Below, one piece after another: positions 43,548 to 52,554 of a stretch of 64,000 nt of DNA (positions are counted from its first letter, which is position 1; each line of letters starts with the position of its first letter). Source of the DNA: Streptomyces sp. MUM 203J (GTDB lineage: Bacteria; Actinomycetota; Actinomycetes; Streptomycetales; Streptomycetaceae); assembly GCF_022414595.1 (NCBI RefSeq), contig NZ_JADWYO010000002.1, positions 62,001-126,000 on the forward strand. The letters are read 5' to 3'. The notes beneath the pieces are model-generated. The model had not been told where the DNA came from. It saw nothing but the letters and a program-made list of their open reading frames with translations, and searched no databases. The translations under genes were made by a program, and so were the position numbers.

Positions 43548-44545
43548 CACCCCTCAGGCGCCGCTGCCACGTCCGGCCCGGGCGCCGGAGTCGTCAGGCG
43601 CCGGCGCCTCCGGTGCCTCAGCAGCGCCCAGGGCGCCCGCGCCCCCGTCACCTCGGTCCCCGCTTCCGCCGCCGCCTCCGCCGCCGCGACGGCCACCGGC
43701 AGCACGCCCTCCCGCCGGTCCGCCTCCAGCCGCTCCGGCTCGGGCCACACGTCCAGTACCGCGCCCACCGTCGGCAGCATCGCCATCGCCGCCGTCGCGT
43801 ACCCCTCCGCCGACGGGTGGTAGTTGTCCGCACCGAACATCTCCCGCGGGTTCGCCGCGAACTCCGGACCCAGCAGGTCCCCCAGCGACACCGTCCGGCC
43901 CCCCTGTTCCACCACCACGATCGTCTGCGCCGCCGCCAGCTGCCGCGACAGCCTCCGGGCCAGCCACCGCAGCGGCTGGTACACCGGCTCGATCGTGCCC
44001 AGGTCCGGACACGTCCCCACCACCACCTCCGTGCCCGCGTCCCGCAGCCGCCGCACCGCCTCGGAGAGGTACCGGCACGACGCCGTGAGCGGCACCCGGT
44101 GCGTCACGTCGTTCGCGCCGATCATCAGCACGCACACGTCCGGCACCCGCCCCGGATGCGCCAGCAGCAGCGTCACCTGCCGCTCCAGGTCGTCGGACCG
44201 CGCCCCCGGCAGCGCCACGTTCCGCAGCTCCACCGACCGCTCCGCCACCTGGGCGAGCCCCGAGGCCAGCAGCGCGCCCGGCGTCTGTCCCGCCCGTCGC
44301 ACCCCCTGCCCGGCCGCCGTCGAATCACCCAGAAGGGCGAGCCGCAGCGGTACGCCGTCGAACGCGCGCCCGTACAGGCCGTCCGCGGCCGGGGGCAGCG
44401 GGGCCACCCCGCCGCCCACCGACCGCTTCGCCAGTTGCACCTCCGCGAGGACCACCCCGACCGCCGCCACGCCGAGCAGGCCCAGGCCGCCACCCCCGTA
44501 GGCCGCGCCCGCGGCGATCCGCCGTGCCACTCTCGCCCTCGACAT
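43547..44545 (-). CDS. SGNH/GDSL-family hydrolase, membrane-anchored
   Basis: A 332-residue protein. An N-terminal hydrophobic helix (AAYGGGGLGLLGVAAVGVVL, about 14-33) anchors or exports it. Catalytic blocks of the SGNH fold: LALLGDSTAAGQGV (Ser), NVALPGARSDDLERQV (Gly), MIGANDVTHRV (Asn) and ADNYHPSAEGYA (Asp-x-x-His). It is an esterase or lipase acting at the cell surface. Start ATG 44545 is 7 nt after GGAGG. It is divergent from the cystathionine beta-synthase gene. Confidence 0.9.
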   Translation of the reverse strand: MSRARVARRIAAGAAYGGGGLGLLGVAAVGVVLAEVQLAKRSVGGGVAPLPPAADGLYGRAFDGVPLRLALLGDSTAAGQGVRRAGQTPGALLASGLAQVAERSVELRNVALPGARSDDLERQVTLLLAHPGRVPDVCVLMIGANDVTHRVPLTASCRYLSEAVRRLRDAGTEVVVGTCPDLGTIEPVYQPLRWLARRLSRQLAAAQTIVVVEQGGRTVSLGDLLGPEFAANPREMFGADNYHPSAEGYATAAMAMLPTVGAVLDVWPEPERLEADRREGVLPVAVAAAEAAAEAGTEVTGARAPWALLRHRRRRRLTTPAPGPDVAAAPEG

Positions 44546-44742
44546 GGGCGGCCTCCTCCCTGCGCACCGGAGTGCCGACGGTCCGCCTGACGGTGGCCCC
44601 GCCGGCATCACGGGCTGTCCGCGTCCGGCTCCGTACTGTCCCTGAACATCGTCTGTGAGCTTCCTGCCCCGGATTCACGTCCGCCTACGCATCCGCTCGG
44701 CTTACGCTGGCTTGACCATTACGGAGACCCCGGAGACTTACG

Positions 44743-46140
44743 GTGCGATACCACGACTCGATGATCAGCCTCGTCGGCAACACCCCGCTGGTGAAGCTCA
44801 ACAGTGTGACCGAGGGCCTTCAGGCCACGGTCCTGGCCAAGGTCGAGTACTTCAACCCGGGCGGTTCGGTGAAGGACCGCATCGCCCTGCGCATGATCGA
44901 GGCGGCCGAGCGGAGCGGCGAGCTCAAGCCGGGCGGCACGATCGTTGAGCCCACTTCCGGCAACACCGGGGTGGGCCTCGCGATCGTGGCCCAGCAGAAG
45001 GGCTACAAGTGCGTCTTCGTGTGCCCGGACAAGGTGTCCACGGACAAGATCAACGTACTGCGGGCGTACGGCGCCGAGGTCGTCGTCTGCCCGACGGCCG
45101 TCGCACCGGAACACCCCGACTCGTACTACAACGTCTCCGACCGCCTCGTCCGTGAGATCCCGGGCGCCTGGAAGCCGGACCAGTACTCGAACCCGAACAA
45201 CCCGCGTTCGCACTACGAGACGACCGGTCCCGAGCTGTGGGAGCAGACGGAGGGGAAGATCACCCACTTCGTCGCGGGCGTCGGCACGGGTGGCACGATC
45301 TCCGGCACCGGGCGCTATCTCAAGGAGATCAGCGACGGCAAGGTGAAGATCATCGGCGCGGACCCGGAGGGCTCGGTCTACTCGGGCGGCTCGGGCCGCC
45401 CGTACCTGGTGGAGGGCGTGGGCGAGGACTTCTGGCCGACGGCGTACGACCGGAACGTCACCGACGAGATCATCGCGGTCTCCGACAAGGACTCCTTCCA
45501 GATGACCCGCCGTCTCGCGAAGGAGGAGGGCCTGCTGGTCGGCGGCTCCTGCGGCATGGCGGTCGTCGCCGCGCTGGAGGCCGCGAAGGAGCTGGGTCCG
45601 GACGACGTGGTCGTCGTGCTGCTCCCCGACAGCGGCCGCGGCTACCTCTCCAAGATCTTCAACGACGAGTGGATGGCGGACTACGGCTTCCTGGAGGAGT
45701 CCGGCCCGTCCGCGAGCGTCGGTGACGTGCTCCGCGACAAGGAGGGCGGCGCGATCCCGACGCTGGTGCACATGCACCCGGAGGAGACCGTCGGCCAGGC
45801 CATCGAGGTGCTCCGCGAGTACGGCGTCTCGCAGATGCCGGTCGTCAAGCCGGGCGCCGGCCACCCGGACGTCATGGCCGCCGAGATCGTCGGCTCGGTC
45901 GTCGAACGGGAGCTGCTGGAGGGGCTGTTCGCCCAGCGGGCGTCGCTGAACGACCCGCTGGAGAAGCACATGAGCGCGCCGCTGCCGCAGGTCGGCTCCG
46001 GTGAGCCGGTCGAGGACCTGATGGCGGTGCTGGGCCGGGCCGACGCGGCGATCGTCCTGGTGGAGGGCAAGCCGACCGGCGTGGTGAGCCGCCAGGACCT
46101 GCTGGCGTTCCTGGCGAAGGACGTGAAGGAAGGCAAGTAG
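44743..46140 (+). CDS. Cystathionine beta-synthase (PLP enzyme with CBS domains)
   Basis: A 465-residue fold-type II PLP enzyme. SLVGNTPLVKLN, the Schiff-base lysine in FNPGGSVKDRIA (Lys about 45), PTSGNTGVGLA and VGTGGTISGTGRYLKE are diagnostic. Two C-terminal CBS domains (about 335-465; TLVHMHPEETVGQAIEVLREYGVSQMPVV) distinguish it from plain cysteine synthase and suggest allosteric control. It condenses serine with homocysteine in reverse transsulfuration. GTG 44743 is 7 nt after GGAG. Confidence 0.93.
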   Translation: MRYHDSMISLVGNTPLVKLNSVTEGLQATVLAKVEYFNPGGSVKDRIALRMIEAAERSGELKPGGTIVEPTSGNTGVGLAIVAQQKGYKCVFVCPDKVSTDKINVLRAYGAEVVVCPTAVAPEHPDSYYNVSDRLVREIPGAWKPDQYSNPNNPRSHYETTGPELWEQTEGKITHFVAGVGTGGTISGTGRYLKEISDGKVKIIGADPEGSVYSGGSGRPYLVEGVGEDFWPTAYDRNVTDEIIAVSDKDSFQMTRRLAKEEGLLVGGSCGMAVVAALEAAKELGPDDVVVVLLPDSGRGYLSKIFNDEWMADYGFLEESGPSASVGDVLRDKEGGAIPTLVHMHPEETVGQAIEVLREYGVSQMPVVKPGAGHPDVMAAEIVGSVVERELLEGLFAQRASLNDPLEKHMSAPLPQVGSGEPVEDLMAVLGRADAAIVLVEGKPTGVVSRQDLLAFLAKDVKEGK

Positions 46141-46856
46141 GCACGGGGGCGGGCGCGGGGCAGGGCTTCGCGCAATCGGTACGCGCACGTCACGTACCGG
46201 CAGCACCCGCTTAACACGCCTCCGGCACCTTTGAGTTGTCGGCGTCACGGACACCCCGGAGCGGCTCCCGGACCTCCGCGACACGCCGCCGGACGCGGAG
46301 ACCGGCCCTGAACCCGGGCCCGTGTCCCCCGCGGGGACCGCCGTCGTCCCGCCCCCGGGTCACCCGGGGTGCGGCGGTCCCCGCGGCAGCTTCACGTGCT
46401 CGACGCCCCCTCTGCCGTAGCGGCCCGCCGGGGCCGCGCCGCCCGCGCGACGGCCTGTCAGCCCCCGTACGCCGGGGGGCCACCTGCGGTCGAGGCTCCG
46501 CTCACAGGTCCCGCCCCGGGCCGCGGCCGTGCCGCGCGCACGCCGAAAGGCGGCGGCCCTGACGACGAGCGCCCGGCCACCGGACACCGCGCAGGATCCC
46601 GGGCCGTCTGCCGGACCGGAGCTTCGCGATCAGCTGGGCGAGGAGCGACCTGCCGGCCCGGTCAGGGCTCCCCCTGGGGCCGGCGCCGGGCGGACGGCCG
46701 GTGCCGGGGACCGGGCCGGGGCGGAGCCGGCCGCTGCGTGGAGATCCCTGCCGAAGCGCGCACCGACGGCGCCCCCGCGGGTGAGGACCCGCCGGTCGGC
46801 ACCGGCGAAGAGCACGGCCGGTGCGATATCGGCCGGGAGTGCGCGGCCGCGCACGG
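46141..46856. other. 716-bp region without a convincing gene
   Basis: Very G/C-rich. Frames are open on both strands but composition is Arg/Ala/Pro-dominated and no motif, signal peptide or ribosome site supports any. A minus-strand frame continuing behind the 46857 gene (46630-46860) is the least unlikely. It may be decayed sequence. Confidence 0.4.
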
Positions 46857-47099
46857 TCACGGACAGCCGACGGCCCCCGGGCCGGACGGTTTCACGGTGA
46901 CGACGACGCCCGGATCCTCGCTGTCCGGCTCGTGCGTGAGCCGGTGGCTCCTGCCGTCGACGGCGGTGAGCCGGTAGCCGTCGCCGAGGTACTGCGTGCG
47001 CAGCGAGCGTCCGCGCTCGGTGAACCCCCGGAAGCCGCCGGGTCCCCCCTCGCGATCCTCGCCCGTGTGCAGGGCGAACGGGGCGACCGAGGTGTGCAT
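46857..47099 (-). CDS. Small hypothetical protein
   Basis: An 80-residue protein with a balanced composition unlike the surrounding sequence: GGFRGFTERGRSLRTQYLGD, GYRLTAVDGRSHRLTHEPD and VVVTVKPSG suggest a small beta fold. GAGG is 8 nt before the ATG. It is divergent from the rpiR-type regulator. Not recognised. Confidence 0.5.
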   Translation of the reverse strand: MHTSVAPFALHTGEDREGGPGGFRGFTERGRSLRTQYLGDGYRLTAVDGRSHRLTHEPDSEDPGVVVTVKPSGPGAVGCP

Positions 47100-47254
47100 G
47101 TTCTGTCCTCACCAGCCGCGCGGGGCGGCGCAACCGAACACGAAGAGCGTTCGGCTCCGGTTTCCGCGCTGCCCGCGGTCCCGGCGGTACGGAGGCCGAC
47201 GAGCCGACGACGGCTCCGGTGCGCTTTCGCCGGAACAGGAGACTTGCATATGGT

Positions 47255-47282
47255 CTATTCAGGCAGGGCGGCGGCTGAATAG
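47255..47282. promoter_or_regulatory. Candidate autoregulatory operator of the RpiR-type regulator
   Basis: CTATTCA (47255-47261) and TGAATAG (47276-47282) are perfect inverted arms 14 nt apart, 19 nt before the GTG of the regulator. The same TATTCA/TGAATA arms, 13 nt apart, occur in the hutU promoter. Confidence 0.55.
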
Positions 47283-47301
47283 CGCGAGGCGGGAGACGGG
47301 T

Positions 47302-48171
47302 GTGGGCGGCATGGGCGAGGGCGCGGGGGCGCGGCTCCAGGCGCTGTTCGAGGGGCACCGGCTGACGCCGACCCAGCGGCGGATCGCGCACTGGATGGTG
47401 CGGCGCGCCGCTGACGTGCCGTTTCTGTCCAGTGTCGAGCTGGCCGAGCTGGCCGGGGTGAGCCAGCCGTCCGTCACGCGGTTCGCGGTGGCGCTCGGCT
47501 TCGACGGCTATCCGGCGCTGCGCAAGTACCTGCGCGAGGAGGTCGCGCCCGCCGAGAACGGGGGCGGGGCGGCCGTCCCGAGCGAGGGCGGGGGCGAGGT
47601 CAACGAATACCAGAAGGCCGTCCTCGCCGAGGTCGAGAACCTGCGTCACCTGGCCGAGCTGCTCGCCGACCCCGAGCCGGTCGAGCGCGCCGGGCGGCTG
47701 CTCGCCTCCTCCCGCCCGCTGCCCGTCCTGGGCCTGCGTGCCTCCTCACCGCAGGCCCGCGGCTTCGCGTACTTCGCCGCCAAGGTCCACCCGGACGTGC
47801 GGCTGCTCGACGAGGGCGGCTCGATGCTCACCGACCGTATCGACGCCGCCGTACGCGCCGGGGCGAGCGTCCTGCTCTGCTTCGCCCTGCCCCGGCACCC
47901 CCGCGAGGTGGTCGAGGCCCTCGCGTACGCCCGGTCCGCCGGGCTGACCGTCGTCACCGTCACCGATTCGGCCTTCGCACCGGTCGCCGGGCACAGCGAC
48001 CTGCTGCTCCCCGCCGCCGTCGGTACCGCCCTCGCCTTCGACACCGCCTGTGCCCCGATGCTGCTCGGCCGCGTCCTGCTGGAGGCGATGTGCGACGGCC
48101 TGCCGGACGCCCAGGCGCGGCTGGAGGAGTTCGACGCCCGTGCGGCGGCCCGTGGGCTGTTCGCGGAGTGA
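47302..48171 (+). CDS. MurR/RpiR-family transcriptional regulator
   Basis: A 289-residue regulator with an N-terminal HTH_6 domain (RLTPTQRRIAHWMVRRAADV; SVELAELAGVSQPSVTRFAV, about 50-69) and a C-terminal SIS sugar-isomerase-type domain (VLGLRASSPQARGFAYFAAK; VLLCFALPRHPREVVEALAY). RpiR proteins sense phosphosugars or other small molecules through SIS. I start it at GTG 47302 because GGGAG is 6 nt upstream; ATG 47311 is too far. Its putative operator recurs before hutU, so histidine or urocanate catabolism is the likely regulon. Confidence 0.9.
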   Translation: MGGMGEGAGARLQALFEGHRLTPTQRRIAHWMVRRAADVPFLSSVELAELAGVSQPSVTRFAVALGFDGYPALRKYLREEVAPAENGGGAAVPSEGGGEVNEYQKAVLAEVENLRHLAELLADPEPVERAGRLLASSRPLPVLGLRASSPQARGFAYFAAKVHPDVRLLDEGGSMLTDRIDAAVRAGASVLLCFALPRHPREVVEALAYARSAGLTVVTVTDSAFAPVAGHSDLLLPAAVGTALAFDTACAPMLLGRVLLEAMCDGLPDAQARLEEFDARAAARGLFAE

Positions 48172-48267
48172 CCGGGGCCGTCGTCGGTTTTTCTCACGCG
48201 GCTCTCAGGCGGGGCCGGTAGCCTGCCGCCGCGCATACGGCCGTACGGAGCAGAGGGAGGCACAGAC

Positions 48268-48837
48268 GTGGCGCGGGAACGGCAGGTGCTGGCCGGGGTG
48301 GCCGTGATCGTACGGGCCGGGGCGGCGCCCCTCGTCTGGGCGGGGCTGCTCGGCGCGGGCATCGGGGCGCTGCTGCCCGGGATGACCGGGCGGCGGATCG
48401 GGCTGTCGGCGGGAGCTGTCCTCTTCCTGGCCGGTGCCGCCGTGGTCCTTCTCGTACGGCGCCGGAGGTACGTCCGGCTCGCTGACGATGCCGTACGGGC
48501 CGCCCGCACCGACCTTCTCCAGGACCGGGACGTGACCCTGCGTGCCTGGCGGCGGGCGCGGCGCTGGTGGGTGGCCGGGGCGTTCCTGGCCGCCGTCGGG
48601 ACGTCGTTCGTGCTGCCGGGCGCGGGCGGGCTGCTCCTCGCGGGGATCGGCGCAGGGCTGTGGGCCAAGGCGCTCTGGCTCGGCCACCGGGAGGTCGCAG
48701 GGGACCGGCTGCTGTGGGTGCCGGTGAGCGGCCTGTCCCGGGGCGGGGCGCCCGTCGGCAAGGGCGTCGACGGCTTCCGGGCGACCGGGATCGCCGCCGG
48801 GGACGCCGTGCCGGGTGGGGCACGGCGCCGCCGCTGA
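48268..48837 (+). CDS. Hypothetical membrane protein
   Basis: A 189-residue protein with four hydrophobic segments in two pairs (APLVWAGLLGAGIGALLPGM; LSAGAVLFLAGAAVVLLV; WWVAGAFLAAVGTSFVLPGA; GLLLAGIGAGLWAKALWLG) separated by a basic cytosolic loop. Starts at GTG 48268. No family recognised. It converges on the Roadblock operon. Confidence 0.7.
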   Translation: MARERQVLAGVAVIVRAGAAPLVWAGLLGAGIGALLPGMTGRRIGLSAGAVLFLAGAAVVLLVRRRRYVRLADDAVRAARTDLLQDRDVTLRAWRRARRWWVAGAFLAAVGTSFVLPGAGGLLLAGIGAGLWAKALWLGHREVAGDRLLWVPVSGLSRGGAPVGKGVDGFRATGIAAGDAVPGGARRRR

Positions 48838-48856
48838 CCGTGTGGCCGGTGTGATC

Positions 48857-48891
48857 CGCGTGGCCCGTACGGTCCGGGTACGGGCCACGCG
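48857..48891. terminator. Bidirectional 14-bp terminator
   Basis: CGCGTGGCCCGTAC (48857-48870) pairs perfectly with GTACGGGCCACGCG (48878-48891) between convergent genes. Confidence 0.85.
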
Positions 48892-48893
48892 CG

Positions 48894-49268
48894 TCACACC
48901 TCCAGCTCGGCCTCGATCCGCTTCATCTGGTGGCGTGCCATCGCCAGGTTGGCCCGCCCCTTGTCCAGCGCCAGGTACATGAACAGCCCGTTGCTGCCGC
49001 GCCCCTTGAGCAGCCGGATCAGGTGGTACTGGGTGCCCAGCGTGATGAGGATGTCCTCGATCTCCTCCTTGAGCCCGAGCATCTCCATCGCCCGGAGCTT
49101 GGCACGGACGACATCCGTGTTGCCCGCCGCGGCGACCGTCAGGTCCAGGTCCTTGCCGCCGCCGATCGTGCCGAGGGCCATGCCGGTCGTGTAGTCGACG
49201 AGCGCGGCTCCCAGGGCGCCGTCGATCGAGGTGGTCGCTTCCTTGAGGGCCGTCTCCGTGTTGACCAT
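48894..49268 (-). CDS. Roadblock/LC7-like protein
   Basis: A 124-residue protein with the Roadblock/LC7 (MglB-like) pattern: LKEATTSIDGALGAALVDYTTGMALGT as first helix and strands, then VVRAKLRAMEMLG and DILITLGTQYHLIRLL...LFMYLALDKGRANLAMARHQM. These small dimers regulate Ras-like GTPases in polarity systems. It is the last gene of a four-gene run with two relatives (49308 and 50496); no MglA/CvnD-type GTPase is seen here. Confidence 0.85.
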   Translation of the reverse strand: MVNTETALKEATTSIDGALGAALVDYTTGMALGTIGGGKDLDLTVAAAGNTDVVRAKLRAMEMLGLKEEIEDILITLGTQYHLIRLLKGRGSNGLFMYLALDKGRANLAMARHQMKRIEAELEV

Positions 49269-49307
49269 GGTGCTGGGTGTCCTTTCGGTTCTCGTTCGTT
49301 GTGTTGC

Positions 49308-49751
49308 TCAGTTGTCGGTCTGGGGTTCGGGGCGGGCCAGCGCGCCGTCCACCAGCTCCCCGATCAGGGCGCCCGAACGGCGGCCTTCCAGGTGCAGGCG
49401 CCCCACGTTCACCTGTGGCTCTGCCAGCAGGGTCAGGACGGCGGAGCCGCCCGCCGCGTATGCGGCGACGTACCCGTGCTCGCCCCTCACCAGCAGTTCC
49501 TGGAAGTCGCCGAGTGCCGAGGCGGCGGTCAGCCGACGGGCCGTGCCCACGGCCGCGGCGGTCAGTATGGCGACCGCCTCCGGCTCGACACCCGGAGCGT
49601 CCCGGGCCAGTACCAGGCCGTCGGCGACGGTGGCCAGCACCCCGGTGAGGCGGGGCACGCGTGCCCGCAGTCGCTGCAGCTCCGCGAGCACGTACGGCTC
49701 GGCGGTCAGCAGCTGTCGTCTGTCGGCGCGCTGCCGCAGCGCGCGCATCAT
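49308..49751 (-). CDS. Roadblock-like or associated regulatory protein
   Basis: A 147-residue protein: VLAELQRLRARVPRLTGVLA then TVADGLVLARDAPGVEPEAVAILTAAAVG and LLVRGEHGYVAAYAAGGSAVLTLLAEPQVNVGRLHLEG, a profilin-like Roadblock arrangement. The start is uncertain: ATG 49751, ATG 49748 or GTG 49787, none with a good ribosome site; translation may be coupled to the gene ending at 49762. Second-last gene of the operon. Confidence 0.75.
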   Translation of the reverse strand: MMRALRQRADRRQLLTAEPYVLAELQRLRARVPRLTGVLATVADGLVLARDAPGVEPEAVAILTAAAVGTARRLTAASALGDFQELLVRGEHGYVAAYAAGGSAVLTLLAEPQVNVGRLHLEGRRSGALIGELVDGALARPEPQTDN

Positions 49752-49761
49752 GAGCGGATGG

Positions 49762-50496
49762 TCATAGGCGGGCCTCCAGAAGGTCACGGACCCGGCGGAG
49801 CAGGTCGATGTCGGGGTCGGCGCCGGGTGGGGGCAACGCCTGTGGGGGAATGACGGGGGTAATGGGGGCATTGGATGGTGCTGCGGGGGGTCGCGGGGTC
49901 TCCACCAGGCCCGCGGCGGCGAGCCGGCGGACCTCCAGGAGGGTGTGGAACGCCGGGCGGCCCAGCGCCCAGGCGAGCTGGGTGGGGGTGCGGACACCGT
50001 CCGCGTGTTCCAGCAGCGCCCGCGCACGTGGCCCGGGTCTCCGGCGGGGCTGGTCGGGGGCGGCGGCCGGTAAGACGGGCGCGGTGTCCACCGCCGGGTG
50101 CGGCCACACGCGGTCCAGCAGGGCCCGTCGCCGCAGTGTCTCCTGCTCGACGTCGACGGCGGAGACCGGCCGCCCGGGTCCTGCGGATCCGGGCGCGCCG
50201 TACCGGAACCTGGCCGGGCCGCAGCCGGGCGCCAGAGCGAAGAAGGCCGCGTCGTACAGCGCGCTCAGGCGGCAGATGTCCCGCTCGCCCGCCCCGACCG
50301 CCGGGGCACCGGCCGACGGGGCGCCGTGCCCGGCGGTGCCGAGCAGCACCTCGGGCCCCGGCGCGAAGGGGCTCTCCGCGTGCGCGACCCGGCCGTCGAC
50401 GAGGTACAGCCTGCCCTGGTCCCGTACGAGCGTGCCGGTCGCCCGGTCGACCGCCAGCCTGCGCAGCATCGGGGACAGCACCCGCCCGCCCGCCAT
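49762..50496 (-). CDS. Operon-specific hypothetical protein (DUF4388-like)
   Basis: A 244-residue protein. The N-terminus (VLSPMLRRLAVDRATGTLVRDQGRLYLVDGRVAHAES) resembles the beta-rich N-domain of DUF4388-type proteins found with Roadblock genes. The C-terminal part has a helical wHTH-like block (LLEHADGVRTPTQLAWALGRPAFHTLLEVRRLAAAGLV) after a Pro/Arg-rich linker. The ATG overlaps the preceding stop (TGATG), indicating coupling. Confidence 0.7.
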   Translation of the reverse strand: MAGGRVLSPMLRRLAVDRATGTLVRDQGRLYLVDGRVAHAESPFAPGPEVLLGTAGHGAPSAGAPAVGAGERDICRLSALYDAAFFALAPGCGPARFRYGAPGSAGPGRPVSAVDVEQETLRRRALLDRVWPHPAVDTAPVLPAAAPDQPRRRPGPRARALLEHADGVRTPTQLAWALGRPAFHTLLEVRRLAAAGLVETPRPPAAPSNAPITPVIPPQALPPPGADPDIDLLRRVRDLLEARL

Positions 50497-50900
50497 CACA
50501 GCACCAGCCGTTCGGCCACGTCCCGGAGGCGTAAACGGGCCAGCGCCAGATTGCCGGCCGCCAGGTCCAGCCACAGATAGAGCACCAGGCTGCTGTCGGC
50601 GCGGGTCGCGACGAACCGCATCACGTGGAAGCCGTTTCCGGACGTGACGATGACGTCCTCCAAGCCGGGGGCCGGGTCGGTGCCGGGGTCCCGCTCCAGC
50701 GGCGCCGCGGTCCCGAACGTGTCGAACTCGGCTGCCGCCCTGGCCAGTTCGGCCGCCTCGGCCGCGCCTCGCGAGTGGTCCCCGACCGGGGAGTCGCCCA
50801 CGGCGCCGAGCGCGAGGCCGCTGGTCCAGTCGACGAGCGCCGCCCCGAGCACGCCCGGCAGGGTCATCGCCTCCAGCAGGCACTCGTCGATTCCGGGCAT
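50496..50900 (-). CDS. Roadblock/LC7-like protein
   Basis: A 134-residue protein paralogous to the one at 48894: ECLLEAMTLPGVLGAALVDWTSGLALGAVG opens the fold and GFHVMRFVATRADSSLVLYLWLDLAAGNLALARLRLRD closes it. First gene of the four-gene run 50900 to 48894. Divergent or tandem repeats of such genes suggest a hetero-oligomeric signalling complex on the membrane. Confidence 0.82.
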   Translation of the reverse strand: MPGIDECLLEAMTLPGVLGAALVDWTSGLALGAVGDSPVGDHSRGAAEAAELARAAAEFDTFGTAAPLERDPGTDPAPGLEDVIVTSGNGFHVMRFVATRADSSLVLYLWLDLAAGNLALARLRLRDVAERLVL

Positions 50901-51090
50901 GCGCGATTCCCTCCCCAGGTCCCCGACCTCATGGTTTGCCGACTCCGCAGACTGGGCGGGCCGGTGACGGAGAGGTTACGCAACGCTTTTACAGAAGAGG
51001 GGACTTCTGGGGAATCCCAGTGAAACGTGCCCTGCGCACGGTAAGGTCCGCCGCCCCGCCGCTCACTCCCGCAGCAGCGAGCCCCGTGGC

Positions 51091-52434
51091 TCACTCCGGC
51101 AGCAGCGCGTCCCGGTGCTCTCCGCCCGCCTCGGCGACGATCTCGTCGGCCCGCTGCGGAGCCCGCACGGTGGCGAAGCGGACCGTGCCGTCCGGTCGTA
51201 CGGCGAAGCCGTACACCCCGGGACGGGGAAGCGCGTTGTACGCGTAATGGTGGGCGAAGTAGTACGCGCCGGTGTCCAGTGCCGCCACCACGTCCCCCGG
51301 CGAGAGCGGCGGCAGCGGGCGCGCGGCGGCCAGCAGGTCCCCCGCGAAGCAGGCGGGCCCGGCCACGTCCTGCACGGTCGGCGGCCCGGGTTTCGGGGTG
51401 CCCCCGGAGTCGTACGCGGTGATGCGCAGCGGCCAGGAGGCGGGGTCGTACACGGTCCTGGCCGCCACCTGGACGCCCGCGTGGGTGACGGCGATCGGGC
51501 GGGACCCGGCGGTCTTGGTGTACTCGACGCGGGCCAGCACCGTGCCGTGCCTGGCCAGCAGCGACCGGCCGAACTCCGTGACCAGCGCGTACCGTCCGTC
51601 GAACAGTCCCGGCGCCTCGGCGGTGAGCAGCCGCGCGTACTCCGCGTACGTCGGTGCCGTGTCGTCCGAGGCGAAGTTCACCGGCAGTCCGCCGCCGATG
51701 TCGAGTGTGCCGACACGGCGGCGCCCGGCCGCCGCGTTGATCTCCTCGGCCAGCTCGTAGACCACTCGTACGCCCTCGGCCATGAGGCGCAGCGGCAGAC
51801 CCTGGGAGCCGGAGTGGGTGTGGAGGCGGGTGAGCCAGGGGCGGTCCAGGAATGCGCGCACGATCCACTCGCGCGCCCCCTCGTCACGCAGCGGGACCCC
51901 GAACTTGGAGGTGGGCGTGGCCGTGGACAGCGCGCCGATGGTGCCGCCGCCGACCTGGGCGTTGACGCGCAGGCCGAGCGGGGCGCGGGGCGGGGTCTCG
52001 CGGGTGAGGGCGTCGAGACGGGCCAGTTCCTGCGGGTTGTCGGCGTTGACGGGGACGCCCAGAGCGAGCGCCTCGCGCAGGTCGGCTCCGGTCTTGGCGG
52101 GGGAGTCCAGGACCGTGTGGTGCGGGGGGACGCCCGCCGCGCGGGCCAGGGCCAGCTCGCCGGGGCTCGCCGCTTCGGCGCCGAGCCCCTCCTCGTGCAG
52201 CAGGCGGAGCACCGGCACGAGCGGGCAGGCCTTGACGGCGAAGGCGTGCAGGACGCGGGTGCCGGGTGCCGCCGCAGCGGCGAAGGCGGCCCGCAGTCCG
52301 GCGGCGGAGTCGCGGATCCCGGCCACGTCCAGCAGGGCGGCGACCGGTTCCGCCTCGGACAGCAGTCCTTGCCCGACAGCCGCGTGTACGGCCTGGTCGC
52401 GACGCCGGGCGATGCGCGCAGCCTCGGAACCCAT
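51091..52434 (-). CDS. Fold-type III PLP decarboxylase (diaminopimelate/ornithine decarboxylase-like)
   Basis: A 447-residue alanine-racemase-fold enzyme. PLP Lys lies in [10 protein letters not shown] (about 65-74); [18 protein letters not shown] (phosphate loop) and the C-terminal [12 protein letters not shown] (catalytic Cys region) with [16 protein letters not shown] follow the LysA/ODC pattern. Substrate could be diaminopimelate or another basic amino acid; the core lysA is normally elsewhere, so a specialised role is possible. Start at ATG 52434 is uncertain; a GTG at 52470 is in frame. A 28-bp-spaced partial duplication of its last codons lies just after the stop (51061-51069 and 51089-51097). 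Confidence 0.85.
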   Translation of the reverse strand: MGSEAARIARRRDQAVHAAVGQGLLSEAEPVAALLDVAGIRDSAAGLRAAFAAAAAPGTRVLHAFAVKACPLVPVLRLLHEEGLGAEAASPGELALARAAGVPPHHTVLDSPAKTGADLREALALGVPVNADNPQELARLDALTRETPPRAPLGLRVNAQVGGGTIGALSTATPTSKFGVPLRDEGAREWIVRAFLDRPWLTRLHTHSGSQGLPLRLMAEGVRVVYELAEEINAAAGRRRVGTLDIGGGLPVNFASDDTAPTYAEYARLLTAEAPGLFDGRYALVTEFGRSLLARHGTVLARVEYTKTAGSRPIAVTHAGVQVAARTVYDPASWPLRITAYDSGGTPKPGPPTVQDVAGPACFAGDLLAAARPLPPLSPGDVVAALDTGAYYFAHHYAYNALPRPGVYGFAVRPDGTVRFATVRAPQRADEIVAEAGGEHRDALLPE

Positions 52435-52486
52435 GCCCTCAGCGAAGCACCGGGGCCCGTTGTCCGCCACACCGCCGCCCGCACTG

Positions 52487-52515
52487 TTGACTACATCTAT
52501 TCAGTGCATCAGGAT
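52487..52515 (+). promoter_or_regulatory. hutU promoter
   Basis: TTGACT (52487-52492) and CAGGAT (52510-52515) with 17-nt spacing form a good vegetative promoter 40 nt before the hutU start. The -10 box lies inside the inverted repeat at 52498-52522. Confidence 0.6.
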
Positions 52516-52522
52516 GTGAATA
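52498..52522. promoter_or_regulatory. Candidate hut operator (TATTCA-N13-TGAATA)
   Basis: TATTCA (52498-52503) and TGAATA (52517-52522) flank the -10 box of the hutU promoter; inner bases are partly symmetric. The same arms occur before the RpiR-type regulator at 47256-47281, supporting a common repressor. Confidence 0.55.
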
Positions 52523-52554
52523 TCCGACTCACACTCCCCACAAGGAGGCACGCC

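Noticed and set aside
46529..46900. Plus-strand frame of 123 codons between the CBS-type gene and the regulator
   Set aside because: Arg/Ala/Pro-dominated composition, no ribosome site, no motif, and it overlaps a better minus-strand candidate at 46857-47099.
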